From: Chersky-840 sp963838775
GTDB lineage: Bacteria > Actinomycetota > Acidimicrobiia > Acidimicrobiales > UBA8190
Assembly: GCA_963838775.1 (NCBI GenBank)
Contig: CAWISP010000009.1
Span: forward strand, 153,794-217,793
Direction of reading: 5' to 3'
Length of the DNA: 64,000 bases
Of the stretch, positions 19,541 through 28,294 are shown piece after piece. The notes beneath the pieces were generated by a model. The model was not told the DNA's origin and did no database searches. It worked only from the letters and a program-made list of their open reading frames with translations. Position numbers and translations under genes: made by a program. Position 1 is the stretch's first letter. Every line of letters begins with the position of its first letter.

Positions 19541-20197
19541 GTGGCGACCAAGGCGATCGTCGGCGAGAAGGTCGGCATGACCCAGGTCTGGGACGAGAAC
19601 AACCGCGCCATCCCGGTGACGGTGCTCAAGATCGCGCCCCTGCGCGTGGTGCAGGTCAAGACGCCCGAGCGCGAGGGATACGCCGCCCTGCAGGTGACGT
19701 GGGGTGTCCAGCGGACGTCGTCGCTCAACAAGCCCGAACAGGGACACTTCTCCGCCGCCGGAGTGGAGCCGGGCCGTCATCTCGTGGAGCTCCGGCTCGA
19801 TGACGCCAGTGGGTACGAGGTCGGCCAGCAGCTCACCGCCGACCTCATGACGGCGGGCGAGCGGGTCGACGCCATCGCCGTCTCCAAGGGCAAGGGCTTC
19901 GCTGGCGCCATGAAGCGGCACAACTTCAAGGGCCAGGGTGCGGCGCACGGCAACCACAAGAAGCACCGGTCACCGGGATCGATCGGGGCGTGTGCCACTC
20001 CCTCTCGTGTTTTCAAAGGAACCCGCATGGCGGGGCGGATGGGTGGGCATCAGGTCACCACGCTCAACCTCGAAGTGGTCCAGGCCGACGCCGAGCGCGA
20101 GCTGATCCTCGTACGGGGCGCCGTCCCTGGCCCGCGGGGCGGCATGGTCGTCCTGCGCAACACCGTCAAGGGCACGAACGGGGTGAGCGTCTCATGA
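19541..20197 (+). CDS. rplC: 50S ribosomal protein L3
   Basis: A 218-residue protein that nucleates 23S rRNA folding near the peptidyl-transferase centre. It begins V-A-T-K-A-I-V-G-E-K-V-G-M-T-Q-V-W and has the L3 signature FKGQGAAHGNHKKHRSPGSIG. GTG at 19541 has GGAAGGGA upstream. In a standard S10 operon it follows rpsJ directly; here the integrated element lies between them. Confidence 0.98.
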   Translation: MATKAIVGEKVGMTQVWDENNRAIPVTVLKIAPLRVVQVKTPEREGYAALQVTWGVQRTSSLNKPEQGHFSAAGVEPGRHLVELRLDDASGYEVGQQLTADLMTAGERVDAIAVSKGKGFAGAMKRHNFKGQGAAHGNHKKHRSPGSIGACATPSRVFKGTRMAGRMGGHQVTTLNLEVVQADAERELILVRGAVPGPRGGMVVLRNTVKGTNGVSVS

Positions 20198-21069
20198 CCA
20201 CCGCCACCATTACCCCCAGTGGGCAGCGGCGTCGTGTCCGACCCGAGCCCGAGCACCGCACCGTCGAGCGCAGGCGGATCGATGGCACCGTGATCGACAC
20301 CGTCACCCTCGACCCGCAGATCTTCGGGGTCGAGCCCAACAGGGCCGTGCTCCACCAGGTGATCACCGCCCAGCTCGCCGCGGCCCGGGCCGGTACCCAG
20401 TCGACGCGCACCCGGGCCGAGGTGTCGGGTGGTGGCGCCAAGCCCTTCCGTCAGAAGGGCACGGGCCGTGCCCGTCAGGGCTCGACCCGGTCCCCGCAGT
20501 GGTCGGGTGGTGGGGTGGCCCTCGGGCCCAAGCCCCGCTCGTACCACCAGCGCACCCCGAAGAAGATGATCCGCCTCGCCCTGTACTCGGCCCTCTCGGA
20601 CCGGGCGTCGGACGGCAAGGTCGTGGTCGTCGACGAGTGGTCGTTCCCGGCCCCGAGGACCAAGGACGCCGTGGCGGCCCTGGCTGCGCTCGAGCTGACC
20701 GGTCGGGTGCTCGTGGTGCTCGACCCCGACGACGGCATCCCCGATCGTTCCTTCGCCAACCTGCGTGAGGTCCAGACCATGCAGGTCAGTGAGCTCAACG
20801 CCTACGACGTGCTCAAGAGCGACTGGGTGGTGTTCACCGACGCCACCCTGCCGGGGGAGACGACCCCGGCGCCGAGCAAGCTCACCGCCGCCCGCAAGCC
20901 TCGGCGCGCCCCCCAGCCCAAGCCGGCTGCGGCCGCCGACAAGACCCCCGCCGACGTGACCGCCGTCGGCGAGGAGACCGCCACCGACGAGGTCGAGACC
21001 ACGACCACCGCCGGGGCCGACACCGCCGCCGACGGGCCCGATGCCGATGACGACGGGAGCGACGCATGA
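20194..21069 (+). CDS. rplD: 50S ribosomal protein L4 with acidic tail
   Basis: A 291-residue protein lining the exit tunnel. The conserved loop reads TRAEVSGGGAKPFRQKGTGR then ARQGSTRSPQWSGGGVALGP. ATG 20194 overlaps the rplC stop (ATGA). The usual L4 fold ends near residue 225; about 60 further residues are rich in Ala, Thr, Asp and Glu, as in other ribosomal proteins of this genome. In enterobacteria L4 represses the S10 operon; whether that applies here is unknown. Confidence 0.97.
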   Translation: MTTATITPSGQRRRVRPEPEHRTVERRRIDGTVIDTVTLDPQIFGVEPNRAVLHQVITAQLAAARAGTQSTRTRAEVSGGGAKPFRQKGTGRARQGSTRSPQWSGGGVALGPKPRSYHQRTPKKMIRLALYSALSDRASDGKVVVVDEWSFPAPRTKDAVAALAALELTGRVLVVLDPDDGIPDRSFANLREVQTMQVSELNAYDVLKSDWVVFTDATLPGETTPAPSKLTAARKPRRAPQPKPAAAADKTPADVTAVGEETATDEVETTTTAGADTAADGPDADDDGSDA

Positions 21070-21359
21070 AGAACGCCGAGCAGGTCCTGGTGCGGCCCGT
21101 CGTCTCGGAGAAGTCCTACGCCCTCATGGAGGACGGCGCCTATGTCTTCGTGGTGGCGCCCGACGCCACCAAGATCGACGTCCGTCACGCCGTCGAGCAG
21201 GTGTTCGGTGTGCGGGTGAAGAGCGTGAACACCCTGAACCGCAAGGGGAAGACGCGCCGGAACCGCAAGACCAACACCGTCGGGACCCGTTCGGCCACCA
21301 AGCGGGCCGTTGTCACGCTCGCCGGTGGCGACAAGATCGACCTGTTCGAGAAGAGCTGA
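21066..21359 (+). CDS. rplW: 50S ribosomal protein L23
   Basis: A 97-residue protein at the tunnel exit, docking site for trigger factor and SRP. Conserved: VVSEKSYALME, VFGVRVKSVNTLNRKGK and the C-terminal KRAVVTLAGGDKIDLFE. ATG at 21066 overlaps the rplD stop by four bases, so translation is coupled. Normal length. Confidence 0.97.
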   Translation: MKNAEQVLVRPVVSEKSYALMEDGAYVFVVAPDATKIDVRHAVEQVFGVRVKSVNTLNRKGKTRRNRKTNTVGTRSATKRAVVTLAGGDKIDLFEKS

Positions 21360-21372
21360 GAGGTCTCCTCCG

Positions 21373-22209
21373 ATGGCCCTGCGTAAACGCAAGCCGACCA
21401 GTGCCGGTCGCCGGTTCCAAACCGCCTCGGACTTCTCCGAGATCACCCGGTCCGAGCCCGAGCGATCGCTCGTCGTGCCCAAGCCCGGGACCGGGGGACG
21501 CAACAGCTATGGGCGCAAGACGGCGCGGCACCGCGGCAGTGGTCACAAGCAGCAGTACCGCCTGGTGGACTTCAAGCGGGACAAGGATGGCGTTCCCGCC
21601 AAGGTGGCGGCCATCGAGTACGACCCCAACCGCAACGCCCGTATCGCCTTGCTGCACTACTACGACGGCGAGAAGCGTTACATCCTCGCCCCCGCCCAGG
21701 TCCAGGTGGGCGACGTGCTGGCGAGTGGTCAGGGCTCGGAGATCCGGCCCGGCAACGCGCTGCCGCTTCGCTACATCCCGGTGGGCTCGACGGTGCACAA
21801 CGTCGAGCTGCGTCCCGGACAAGGTGGCAAGCTGGCCCGGGGCGCGGGGATGAGCGCGCAGCTCGTGGCCAAAGAAGGCCAGTTCGCTACCCTCCGGCTT
21901 CCCTCGACCGAGATGCGCCGCGTGCCCATCGACTGCCGGGGGACCCTGGGGGAAGTCGGCAACGCCGAGGCCGAGCTGATCTCGATCGGCAAGGCCGGCC
22001 GTAACCGTTGGAAGGGCGTGCGTCCCCAGACCCGGGGCGTCGCCATGAACCCTGTCGACCACCCTCTCGGTGGTGGGGAGGGCAAGTCGTCGGGAGGCCG
22101 GCACCCGGTGTCGCCGTGGGGAAAGCCCGAGGGCCGGACCCGCTCGCGTCACAAGCGGTCGGATCAGATGATCGTGCGCCGCCGCCGCAGTCGTGGGGCG
22201 CGGCGATGA
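21373..22209 (+). CDS. rplB: 50S ribosomal protein L2
   Basis: A 278-residue protein needed for subunit joining and peptidyl transfer. It begins MALRKRKPTSAGRRFQTASD and has GRNSYGRKTARHRGSGHKQQ and the C-terminal signature RGVAMNPVDHPLGGGEGK, which includes the conserved His. ATG at 21373, 13 bases after rplW. Confidence 0.98.
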   Translation: MALRKRKPTSAGRRFQTASDFSEITRSEPERSLVVPKPGTGGRNSYGRKTARHRGSGHKQQYRLVDFKRDKDGVPAKVAAIEYDPNRNARIALLHYYDGEKRYILAPAQVQVGDVLASGQGSEIRPGNALPLRYIPVGSTVHNVELRPGQGGKLARGAGMSAQLVAKEGQFATLRLPSTEMRRVPIDCRGTLGEVGNAEAELISIGKAGRNRWKGVRPQTRGVAMNPVDHPLGGGEGKSSGGRHPVSPWGKPEGRTRSRHKRSDQMIVRRRRSRGARR

Positions 22210-22233
22210 CCGGAGTCGAAGGAGCACTGCCGC

Positions 22234-22512
22234 ATGCCGCGTAGCCTCAAGAAGGGGCCCTTCGTGGACGACCACCTGCTCAAGAAGGTGGACGCCCTGA
22301 ACGCCACCAACGAGAAGCGCGTGATCAAGACGTGGTCACGACGCTCCACGATCATCCCCGACATGGTGGGCCACACCATCGCCGTGCACGACGGGCGCAA
22401 GCACGTGCCCGTGTACATCACCGAGTCGATGGTGGGCCACAAGCTCGGCGAGTTCGCCATGACACGCACCTTCCGGTACCACGCCGGTCAGGAACGGCAA
22501 GCGAGGCGATGA
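22234..22512 (+). CDS. rpsS: 30S ribosomal protein S19
   Basis: A 92-residue small-subunit head protein partnering S13. It starts MPRSLKKGPFVDDHLLKKV and contains RRSTIIPDMVGHTIAVHDGR and the family end GHKLGEFAMTRTFRYHAG. Standard position between rplB and rplV. Confidence 0.98.
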   Translation: MPRSLKKGPFVDDHLLKKVDALNATNEKRVIKTWSRRSTIIPDMVGHTIAVHDGRKHVPVYITESMVGHKLGEFAMTRTFRYHAGQERQARR

Positions 22513-22513
22513 C

Positions 22514-23374
22514 GTGCCGGGTGTGAAGACCAACGAGGTTCCCGGCACGCGGGCGGTACTGCGTCACTACCGCATGTCGGCGTACAAGGCGCGCCAGGTT
22601 CTCGACCTCATCCGGGGTTGCGACGCCGATCGGGCCGAGGAGATCCTCCACGCCACGCCGCGCGAAGCGGCCCGGGTGGTCGCCAAGGTGCTGGCCTCGG
22701 CCGTCGCCAATGCCCGCACCAACGATCAGCTCGACCACGACGAGCTCTTTGTGTCGGCCTGCTACGCCGACGAGGGGACCACCCTCAAGCGGTGGCGCCC
22801 CCGGGCCCGGGGCCGCGCCACCCGGATCCGCAAGCGCACGTGTCACATCACGGTCATCGTGAGCCGGCTGCCCGAGGACAAGCTCGAACGGCGCCGCGCC
22901 CGACGCAGCGCCGAGACGGCGGGCCTCCGTTCCCGCCGGGTGGCTGCATCGAGGCGAGGAGACGGCGGCGTCGGTCCTGACACGCCCCGGTCCGCGACCA
23001 AGGCCGCGAGCGACGTCGAGGTCGAGGATCTCGATCCCACGTCCACCGGCGTCGTCGAGGACGGCGACGAGGTCGACGGCGAGGCGGTCGGCTCGGAGGT
23101 CGACGAGGTCAACGGCGACGACGTCGGACCTGTGGTCGAAGCCGATACCGAAGTGGCGGCGGACGAGGATGGCGAATTCGAAGAGCCGGCATGGTTGAAC
23201 GAGGAGCTCGCCGAGACCGACGCCGACACGGAAACCGAGCCCGAGACCGAGGAAGAAGCGCCTCCGGCACCCAAACCACGCCGCACGCGCGGCGCCCGGA
23301 AGCGCACGACCAAGGCCACCGCCGACGCCGATGAGGGCGACTCCGGCGCACCGGGCGAAGAAGAGAAGGACTGA
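22514..23374 (+). CDS. rplV: 50S ribosomal protein L22 with a very long acidic extension
   Basis: The L22 core (residues 1-120) is complete: YRMSAYKARQVLDLIRG, ANARTNDQ and the tunnel-loop region RWRPRARGRATRIRKRTCHI. Typical L22 is 110-130 residues; this one is 286. The extra 165 residues are first Arg-rich, then dominated by Asp, Glu, Val and Thr, and finish with a short basic patch (RRTRGARKRTTK) before a last acidic end. GTG 22514 follows rpsS by one base. rpsC starts four bases after its stop, and codon use stays like a gene, so this is a true extension and not a lost stop. Confidence 0.95.
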   Translation: MPGVKTNEVPGTRAVLRHYRMSAYKARQVLDLIRGCDADRAEEILHATPREAARVVAKVLASAVANARTNDQLDHDELFVSACYADEGTTLKRWRPRARGRATRIRKRTCHITVIVSRLPEDKLERRRARRSAETAGLRSRRVAASRRGDGGVGPDTPRSATKAASDVEVEDLDPTSTGVVEDGDEVDGEAVGSEVDEVNGDDVGPVVEADTEVAADEDGEFEEPAWLNEELAETDADTETEPETEEEAPPAPKPRRTRGARKRTTKATADADEGDSGAPGEEEKD

Positions 23375-23377
23375 GCC

Positions 23378-24367
23378 ATGGGCCAGAAGGTCAATCCGTA
23401 CGGGTTCCGCCTCGGCGTGACCACAGACTGGAAGTCGCGCTGGTTCGAGGAGCGCAACTACCAGGATTTCATCATCGAGGACTGGAAGATCCGTGACTAC
23501 CTCATGTCCCAGCTCGAATCGGCGGCCGTGAGCCGTATCGAGATCGAGCGGACGCGTGACCGTTTGCGGGTCGACATCCACACCGCCCGGCCCGGCATCG
23601 TCATCGGGCGGCGCGGTTCGGAAGCCGACCGCCTCAAGAAGAAGCTCGAGGACATCACCGGCCTACGTAACCGCATTCAGCTCAACATCCAGGAGATCAA
23701 GCAGCCTGAGCTCGATGCCGCCTTGATCGCGCAGAGCATCGCCGACCAGCTGACCCGGCGGGTCGCCTTCCGCCGGGCCATGAAGCGCGCCATGCAGACC
23801 GTGACCAAAGCCGGGGCCCTCGGGGTCCGCGTCCAGTGCGCGGGACGCTTGGGGGGTTCGGAGATGGCCCGTCGTGAGGGGTATCGGGAGGGGCGGGTCC
23901 CCTTGCACACCCTGCGCGCCGACATCGACTACGGGTTTCGCGAGGCGAAGACGACCTTTGGCCGCATCGGGGTGAAGGTGTGGATCTACAAGGGCGACAT
24001 CCTGCCCTACAAGCTGTCGTCGGAGGACAAGATCTCTCGTGAAGCGGCCATGGCCGCCGGCGAGACCTCGGGCCAGTCGGGCCCGCGTCGCCTCGTCACC
24101 GCCGGTGGGGGACGTCGTCGCGCCGAGCAGGGCGAGCCCGGCAGTGTGCTCACCGCCCCGGAGTCGACCGACGCCGACGGCGTGGCGTCCCCGACCGATG
24201 CCGGGGCCCCCGGCGACGCCGGGGTCGAGACGGCGGCGGCACCGCTGCCCGGCGCCGCGCCGGCCGGGGACGACTTCGAGCGCCTGTTGGCCGAGGAAGA
24301 AGAGATCGAGCGCCGTACCCGTAACGAGCATCACGAGACGCCGCACTTCCGCAAGGAGTCCGACTGA
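23378..24367 (+). CDS. rpsC: 30S ribosomal protein S3 with C-terminal extension
   Basis: A 329-residue protein (usual 210-270) at the mRNA entry. The KH domain GIVIGRRGSEADRLKK and the C-terminal domain VQCAGRLGGSEMARREGYRE, RADIDYGF and GVKVWIYKGDILPY are intact. Residues after about 220 are a low-complexity Ala/Gly/Pro/Glu tail ending in a charged helix (ERLLAEEEEIERRTRNEHHE). ATG at 23378. Confidence 0.97.
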   Translation: MGQKVNPYGFRLGVTTDWKSRWFEERNYQDFIIEDWKIRDYLMSQLESAAVSRIEIERTRDRLRVDIHTARPGIVIGRRGSEADRLKKKLEDITGLRNRIQLNIQEIKQPELDAALIAQSIADQLTRRVAFRRAMKRAMQTVTKAGALGVRVQCAGRLGGSEMARREGYREGRVPLHTLRADIDYGFREAKTTFGRIGVKVWIYKGDILPYKLSSEDKISREAAMAAGETSGQSGPRRLVTAGGGRRRAEQGEPGSVLTAPESTDADGVASPTDAGAPGDAGVETAAAPLPGAAPAGDDFERLLAEEEEIERRTRNEHHETPHFRKESD

Positions 24368-24804
24368 TGCTCATGCCTCGGAAGGTCAAGCACCGCAAGC
24401 AGCATCGCGGGCGCCTCAACGGTTTGGCCAAGGGCGCATCGACGATCAACTTCGGTGACTTCGGGATCCAGGCGCTCGAGCCGGCGTGGATCACCCAGCG
24501 CCAGATCGAAGCCGCTCGAATCGCCATGACCCGTCACGTCAAGCGAGGCGGCAAGGTTTGGATCCGGGTCTTTCCCGACAAGCCCGTGACGCAGAAGCCG
24601 GCCGAGACGCGCATGGGGTCGGGCAAGGGGAACCCCGAGCACTGGGTGGCCGTGGTCCGACCAGGTCGGATCCTGTTCGAGTTGGCCGGGGTGGACCGCG
24701 ACCTGGCCCGCGAGGCCATGGAGCGGGCCATCCAGAAGCTCCCCTTCAAGGCCCGATTCGTCGTTCGGCCGGGCACGCACGGCGCGCCCGAGGTGGAGGT
24801 GTAG
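24367..24804 (+). CDS. rplP: 50S ribosomal protein L16
   Basis: A 145-residue protein at the A-site side of the large subunit. It begins MLMPRKVKHRKQHRGR and has the signature RIAMTRHVKRGGKVWIRVFP and MGSGKGNPEHWVAVV. The ATG overlaps the rpsC stop (TGATG). A second in-frame ATG two codons later is possible. Confidence 0.98.
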   Translation: MLMPRKVKHRKQHRGRLNGLAKGASTINFGDFGIQALEPAWITQRQIEAARIAMTRHVKRGGKVWIRVFPDKPVTQKPAETRMGSGKGNPEHWVAVVRPGRILFELAGVDRDLAREAMERAIQKLPFKARFVVRPGTHGAPEVEV

Positions 24805-24811
24805 TCGAGCC

Positions 24812-25216
24812 ATGCCCAACGCTTCCGAACTGCGTGAGCTCGACGACGAGGAGCTCGAGAACCGCCTGACCGAGTACCGGCGCGAGATGCTGAACCTCCG
24901 CTTCCAACTGGCCACCGGACAGCTCGACAACATCGTGCGCCTCTCGGTGGTCCGCAAGGACGTTGCCCGGGTCCTCACGATCATGCGCGATCGCGAGATC
25001 GCCCTGGCCGAAGGCCGCGACGCCGGTCCGGTGCTGTCCACCCGCCCGGCGCGACGGCGCGCCGCCGAGACGTTCGAGCTCGAGGATGAGCCGATCCAGG
25101 CTCGTCGCCCCCGGCGCCCGCGGGCCCAGAGCTCCGACGAGGTCTCCGAGCTCGCCGACGAAGAGGACACAGCAATTCCGGGCGGCGACGATGATGCGGA
25201 CGAGGAGGACGAGTGA
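24812..25216 (+). CDS. rpmC: 50S ribosomal protein L29 with long tail
   Basis: The L29 core is residues 1-70: ELRELDDEELENRLTEYRRE, MLNLRFQLATGQL and RKDVARVLTIMRDREIA. L29 is usually 60-80 residues; here it has 134, with a tail first Arg/Pro-rich (RRPRRPRA) and then acidic (GGDDDADEEDE). ATG at 24812 has GTAGTCGAGCC upstream, without a strong Shine-Dalgarno, eight bases after rplP. Confidence 0.95.
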   Translation: MPNASELRELDDEELENRLTEYRREMLNLRFQLATGQLDNIVRLSVVRKDVARVLTIMRDREIALAEGRDAGPVLSTRPARRRAAETFELEDEPIQARRPRRPRAQSSDEVSELADEEDTAIPGGDDDADEEDE

Positions 25217-25497
25217 TGGCCGAGGAAGAGGCAGCTGCCCAGGCGCCGCGTCGCAGTCGCAAGACGCGCGAGGGTCTCGTCGTCTCCGACAAGATGGAGG
25301 CCACCGTGGTGGTGGCGGTGACCGAGCGTGTCCGCCACGCCCGTTACGGCAAGACGGTGCAGCGCACCCGCAAGCTCTATGCGCATGACACGGAGAACGA
25401 CGCCAAGATCGGTGATCGGGTCCGGGTCGTCGAAACGCGTCCGCTGTCGAAGCTCAAGCGCTGGCGCGTGACCGAAGTCCTGGAGCGTGCCCGGTGA
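25216..25497 (+). CDS. rpsQ: 30S ribosomal protein S17
   Basis: A 93-residue primary 16S rRNA-binding protein. Conserved: REGLVVSDKMEATVVVAVTE, RYGKTVQRTRKLYAHD and GDRVRVVETRPLSKLKRWRV. The ATG at 25216 overlaps the rpmC TGA; a GTG just before it at 25213 is also in frame. Confidence 0.97.
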   Translation: MAEEEAAAQAPRRSRKTREGLVVSDKMEATVVVAVTERVRHARYGKTVQRTRKLYAHDTENDAKIGDRVRVVETRPLSKLKRWRVTEVLERAR

Positions 25498-25862
25498 TCC
25501 AACAGGAGTCTCGCCTCAAGGTGGCGGACAACTCCGGAGCACGTGTCGTGCTGTGCATCAAGGTGCTCGGGGGCTCGCGCCGTCGCTACGCCGGCATCGG
25601 CGACGTCTTCGTGGCGACCGTCAAGGACGCCATCCCCGGGGCCGCCGTCAAAAAGGGAGAGGTCGTCAAGTGCGTGGTGGTACGGACCGCCAAGGAGACC
25701 CGCCGGCCCGACGGCAGCTACATCAGATTCGACGAGAACGCCGCTGTTCTCATCAACGACCAGCAGCAACCACGAGGCACCCGGATCTTCGGGCCCGTGG
25801 GACGCGAACTGCGTGACAAGAGGTTCATGCGGATCGTGTCGCTTGCTCCGGAGGTGTTGTAA
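25494..25862 (+). CDS. rplN: 50S ribosomal protein L14
   Basis: A 122-residue protein at the subunit interface. It reads V-I-Q-Q-E-S-R-L-K-V-A-D-N-S-G-A-R from GTG 25494, which overlaps the rpsQ stop (GTGA). Signature GDVFVATVKDAIPG and C-terminal GPVGRELRDKRFMRIVSLAPEVL are canonical. Confidence 0.98.
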   Translation: MIQQESRLKVADNSGARVVLCIKVLGGSRRRYAGIGDVFVATVKDAIPGAAVKKGEVVKCVVVRTAKETRRPDGSYIRFDENAAVLINDQQQPRGTRIFGPVGRELRDKRFMRIVSLAPEVL

Positions 25863-26170
25863 TGCGAATTCGCAAGGGTGACACGGTGCAGGTGCTGTCG
25901 GGCAAGCACCGGGGAAAGCGCGGCCAGGTGATGGTGGCGCTCCCCGAGCAGGGCAAGGTGATCGTCGACGGCGCCAACATGGCCAAGCGCCACACCAAGC
26001 CTCGGGGTGCGACCATGCAGGGCGGGATCATCGACAAGGACATGCCGTTGCCGGTGTCCGCCGTCGCCATCGTGTGCCCAGCGTGCGGGCCGACGCGCAT
26101 CGGCATGCGGATCGACGAGACGGGTCGCAAGGTCCGGGTGTGTCGCAAGTGCGGGACGGATCTGTCATGA
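25862..26170 (+). CDS. rplX: 50S ribosomal protein L24
   Basis: A 102-residue assembly-initiator protein. The KOW motif RKGDTVQVLSGKHRGKRGQV is at residues 4-23, and a CPACGPTR...CRKCG pair near the end could bind zinc. The ATG overlaps the rplN stop by one base. Confidence 0.97.
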   Translation: MRIRKGDTVQVLSGKHRGKRGQVMVALPEQGKVIVDGANMAKRHTKPRGATMQGGIIDKDMPLPVSAVAIVCPACGPTRIGMRIDETGRKVRVCRKCGTDLS

Positions 26171-26739
26171 CCATGGCTCCCACCCGTAGCCGTCCCCGGC
26201 TGAAGGAGCGCTACGACCAGACCCTGCGCGCCGAGCTCCAGCAACACCTGGGCCTGGCCAACATCATGCAGGTGCCGCGCCTCGAGAAGGTCGTGATCAA
26301 CATGGGGGTGGGCAAGGCCACCCAGCAGCCTTCGCTCATCGAGGGGGCGGTCCGCGACCTGGAGGTGATCACCGGTCAAAAGCCCGTGGTGACCCGGGCC
26401 CGACAGTCCATCGCCGCCTTCAAGCTGCGCGAGGGCATGCCCATCGGTGCCAAGGTGACGCTGCGGGGCGACCGGGCCTGGGAATTCCTCGACCGGCTGA
26501 TCTCGGTCGCCATCCCCCGGATCCGCGACTTCCGGGGTCTGTCGCCGAGTTCCTTCGACGGCCGGGGCAACTACACCTTCGGGGTGACCGAGCAGCTGAT
26601 CTTCCCCGAGGTGGACTACGACCGCATCGACAACATCCGCGGCATGGACATCACCATCTGCATCAGCGCCCAGAACGACGAAGAGGGCCGCGCCTTCCTC
26701 GTCGCCTTCGGCTTCCCTTTCAAGCAGGAGATCGTCTAG
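26167..26739 (+). CDS. rplE: 50S ribosomal protein L5
   Basis: A 190-residue 5S rRNA-binding protein. Conserved LEKVVINMGVGKA, TGQKPVVTRARQSIAAFKLR, GAKVTLRG and the end FGFPFK. ATG 26167 overlaps the rplX stop (ATGA); another ATG two codons later is possible. Confidence 0.98.
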   Translation: MTMAPTRSRPRLKERYDQTLRAELQQHLGLANIMQVPRLEKVVINMGVGKATQQPSLIEGAVRDLEVITGQKPVVTRARQSIAAFKLREGMPIGAKVTLRGDRAWEFLDRLISVAIPRIRDFRGLSPSSFDGRGNYTFGVTEQLIFPEVDYDRIDNIRGMDITICISAQNDEEGRAFLVAFGFPFKQEIV

Positions 26740-26743
26740 CACC

Positions 26744-26929
26744 ATGGCCAAGAAGGCATTGATCGAGAAGCAACAGCGGACGCCCAAGTTCAAGGTCCGG
26801 GCGTACACGAGGTGCCGGCGGTGTGGCCGGCCCCGGGCCGTGTTGCGCAAGTTCGGCCTCTGTCGCATCTGCCTGCGCGTCATGGTGCACTCGGGGGAGA
26901 TCCCCGGCGTCACCAAGGCGAGCTGGTGA
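26744..26929 (+). CDS. rpsN: 30S ribosomal protein S14, zinc type
   Basis: The short 61-residue, zinc-binding form of S14. It begins MAKKALIEKQQRTPKFKVRA, with CRRCGRP and CRICLR supplying four Cys. This form is usual in Gram-positive bacteria and actinobacteria. Four bases after rplE. Confidence 0.97.
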   Translation: MAKKALIEKQQRTPKFKVRAYTRCRRCGRPRAVLRKFGLCRICLRVMVHSGEIPGVTKASW

Positions 26930-26945
26930 GGGGAGGAACGCGCTC

Positions 26946-27350
26946 ATGACGATGACCGACCCCGTGGCCGACATGCTCACCCGCATCCGCAATGCCAACA
27001 CCGCGATGCACGACAGCGTCAAGATGCCGAGCTCGAAGCTCAAGGAATCTCTCGCCGTCATCCTCCAGCGTGAGGGGTACATCGCCGGGTTCGACGTTGC
27101 CCAGTCGGGCACGGGCCCCGGCAATGTGCTCGAGATCCAGCTCAAGTACGCGTCGGACCGGACGCGTACCATCGCGGGCCTCAAGCGGGTGTCGAGGCCC
27201 GGCCTGCGTATCTACGCGCGTGCCGACGGGCTGCCTCGGGTGCTGGGCGGCATGGGCGTGGCCGTGGTGTCCACCAGCCACGGTCTCATGACCGATCGCG
27301 AGGCCCGTCAGAAGCGGGTGGGCGGGGAGGTCCTCTGTTATGTGTGGTGA
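26946..27350 (+). CDS. rpsH: 30S ribosomal protein S8
   Basis: A 134-residue 16S rRNA-binding protein. It begins M-T-M-T-D-P-V-A-D-M-L-T-R-I-R-N-A and ends with the signature VVSTSHGLMTDREARQKRVGGEVLCYVW. ATG 26946 (or 26952) follows GGGGAGGAA. Confidence 0.98.
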   Translation: MTMTDPVADMLTRIRNANTAMHDSVKMPSSKLKESLAVILQREGYIAGFDVAQSGTGPGNVLEIQLKYASDRTRTIAGLKRVSRPGLRIYARADGLPRVLGGMGVAVVSTSHGLMTDREARQKRVGGEVLCYVW

Positions 27351-27386
27351 GAGCTCCCGTCTCTGTGCTCGCGAGGTGGTGCGCTG

Positions 27387-27926
27387 ATGTCTCGTGTTGG
27401 CCGTTCCCCCATCGCCGTCCCCGGCGGCGTCACCGTGACCCTCGACGAGAGGGTCGTCACCGTGGCCGGGCCGCAGGGCACCCTGACGCGTTCGCTCCCG
27501 GGAGCCATCACCGTGCGCCAGGAGGACTCTGACCTTCTTGTCGAGCGCCCCGACGACCAGCGCCAGAACCGCGCCCTGCACGGCCTCACGCGCTCGCTCG
27601 TGGCCAACATGGTGACCGGGGTGACCGCCGGGTTCTCGAAGGACCTCGAGATTGTGGGGGTGGGCTACCGCGCCATCGCCCGGGGGCCCTCCGCGCTCGA
27701 GCTCGCCCTGGGCTTCTCCCACCCCGTGACGGTGGAGGCTCCCGAGGGCGTAATCTTCGAGGTCCCCACGCCGACCCGGATCGTCGTGAAGGGGATCGAC
27801 AAGGAAAAGGTCGGCCAGGTGGCTGCAGACATCAGGAAGCTCCGCAAACCCGAGCCCTACAAGGGCAAGGGCATCCGTTATGCCGGCGAACGCGTGATTC
27901 GCAAGGCCGGCAAGGCGGCCAAGTAG
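27387..27926 (+). CDS. rplF: 50S ribosomal protein L6
   Basis: A 179-residue protein near the factor-binding site. It begins MSRVGRSPIAVPGGVTV and carries VGVGYRA and the C-terminal signature KLRKPEPYKGKGIRYAGE. Normal length. The ATG follows an AGGTGG-like site. Confidence 0.98.
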   Translation: MSRVGRSPIAVPGGVTVTLDERVVTVAGPQGTLTRSLPGAITVRQEDSDLLVERPDDQRQNRALHGLTRSLVANMVTGVTAGFSKDLEIVGVGYRAIARGPSALELALGFSHPVTVEAPEGVIFEVPTPTRIVVKGIDKEKVGQVAADIRKLRKPEPYKGKGIRYAGERVIRKAGKAAK

Positions 27927-27928
27927 CC

Positions 27929-28294
27929 ATGGCCATGGCCGCAGCGCGCAAGCGGACCCTGCGCATCCGGCGTCACGCCCGGGTGCGCAAGCATGTGGCC
28001 GGGACCACGACCCGTCCCCGGCTGGCGGTGTTCCGTTCCGGGCGCCACATCTCCGCGCAGGTCATCGACGACACCGCCGGCCGCACCCTGGCCGCGGCCA
28101 GCACGGTGGAGGCGTCGTTGCGCGGCGCCACCGGGGGCAACGTCGCCGCCGCCACCGCGGTCGGCAAGTTGGTGGCCGACAGGGCGAAATCGGCGGGGGT
28201 GACCCGCGTCGTGTTCGACCGCGGGGGCTTCCGGTATCACGGGCGAGTGGCGGCATTGGCCGATGCAGCCCGCGAGGGAGGACTGGAGTTCTGA
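27929..28294 (+). CDS. rplR: 50S ribosomal protein L18
   Basis: A 121-residue 5S rRNA-binding protein. Conserved RPRLAVFRSGRHISAQVIDD, AATAVGKLVADRAKSAGV and the end VVFDRGGFRYHGRVAALADAAREGGLEF (given in part). Two ATGs, 27929 and 27935, are possible starts. It follows rplF by two bases. Confidence 0.96.
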   Translation: MAMAAARKRTLRIRRHARVRKHVAGTTTRPRLAVFRSGRHISAQVIDDTAGRTLAAASTVEASLRGATGGNVAAATAVGKLVADRAKSAGVTRVVFDRGGFRYHGRVAALADAAREGGLEF

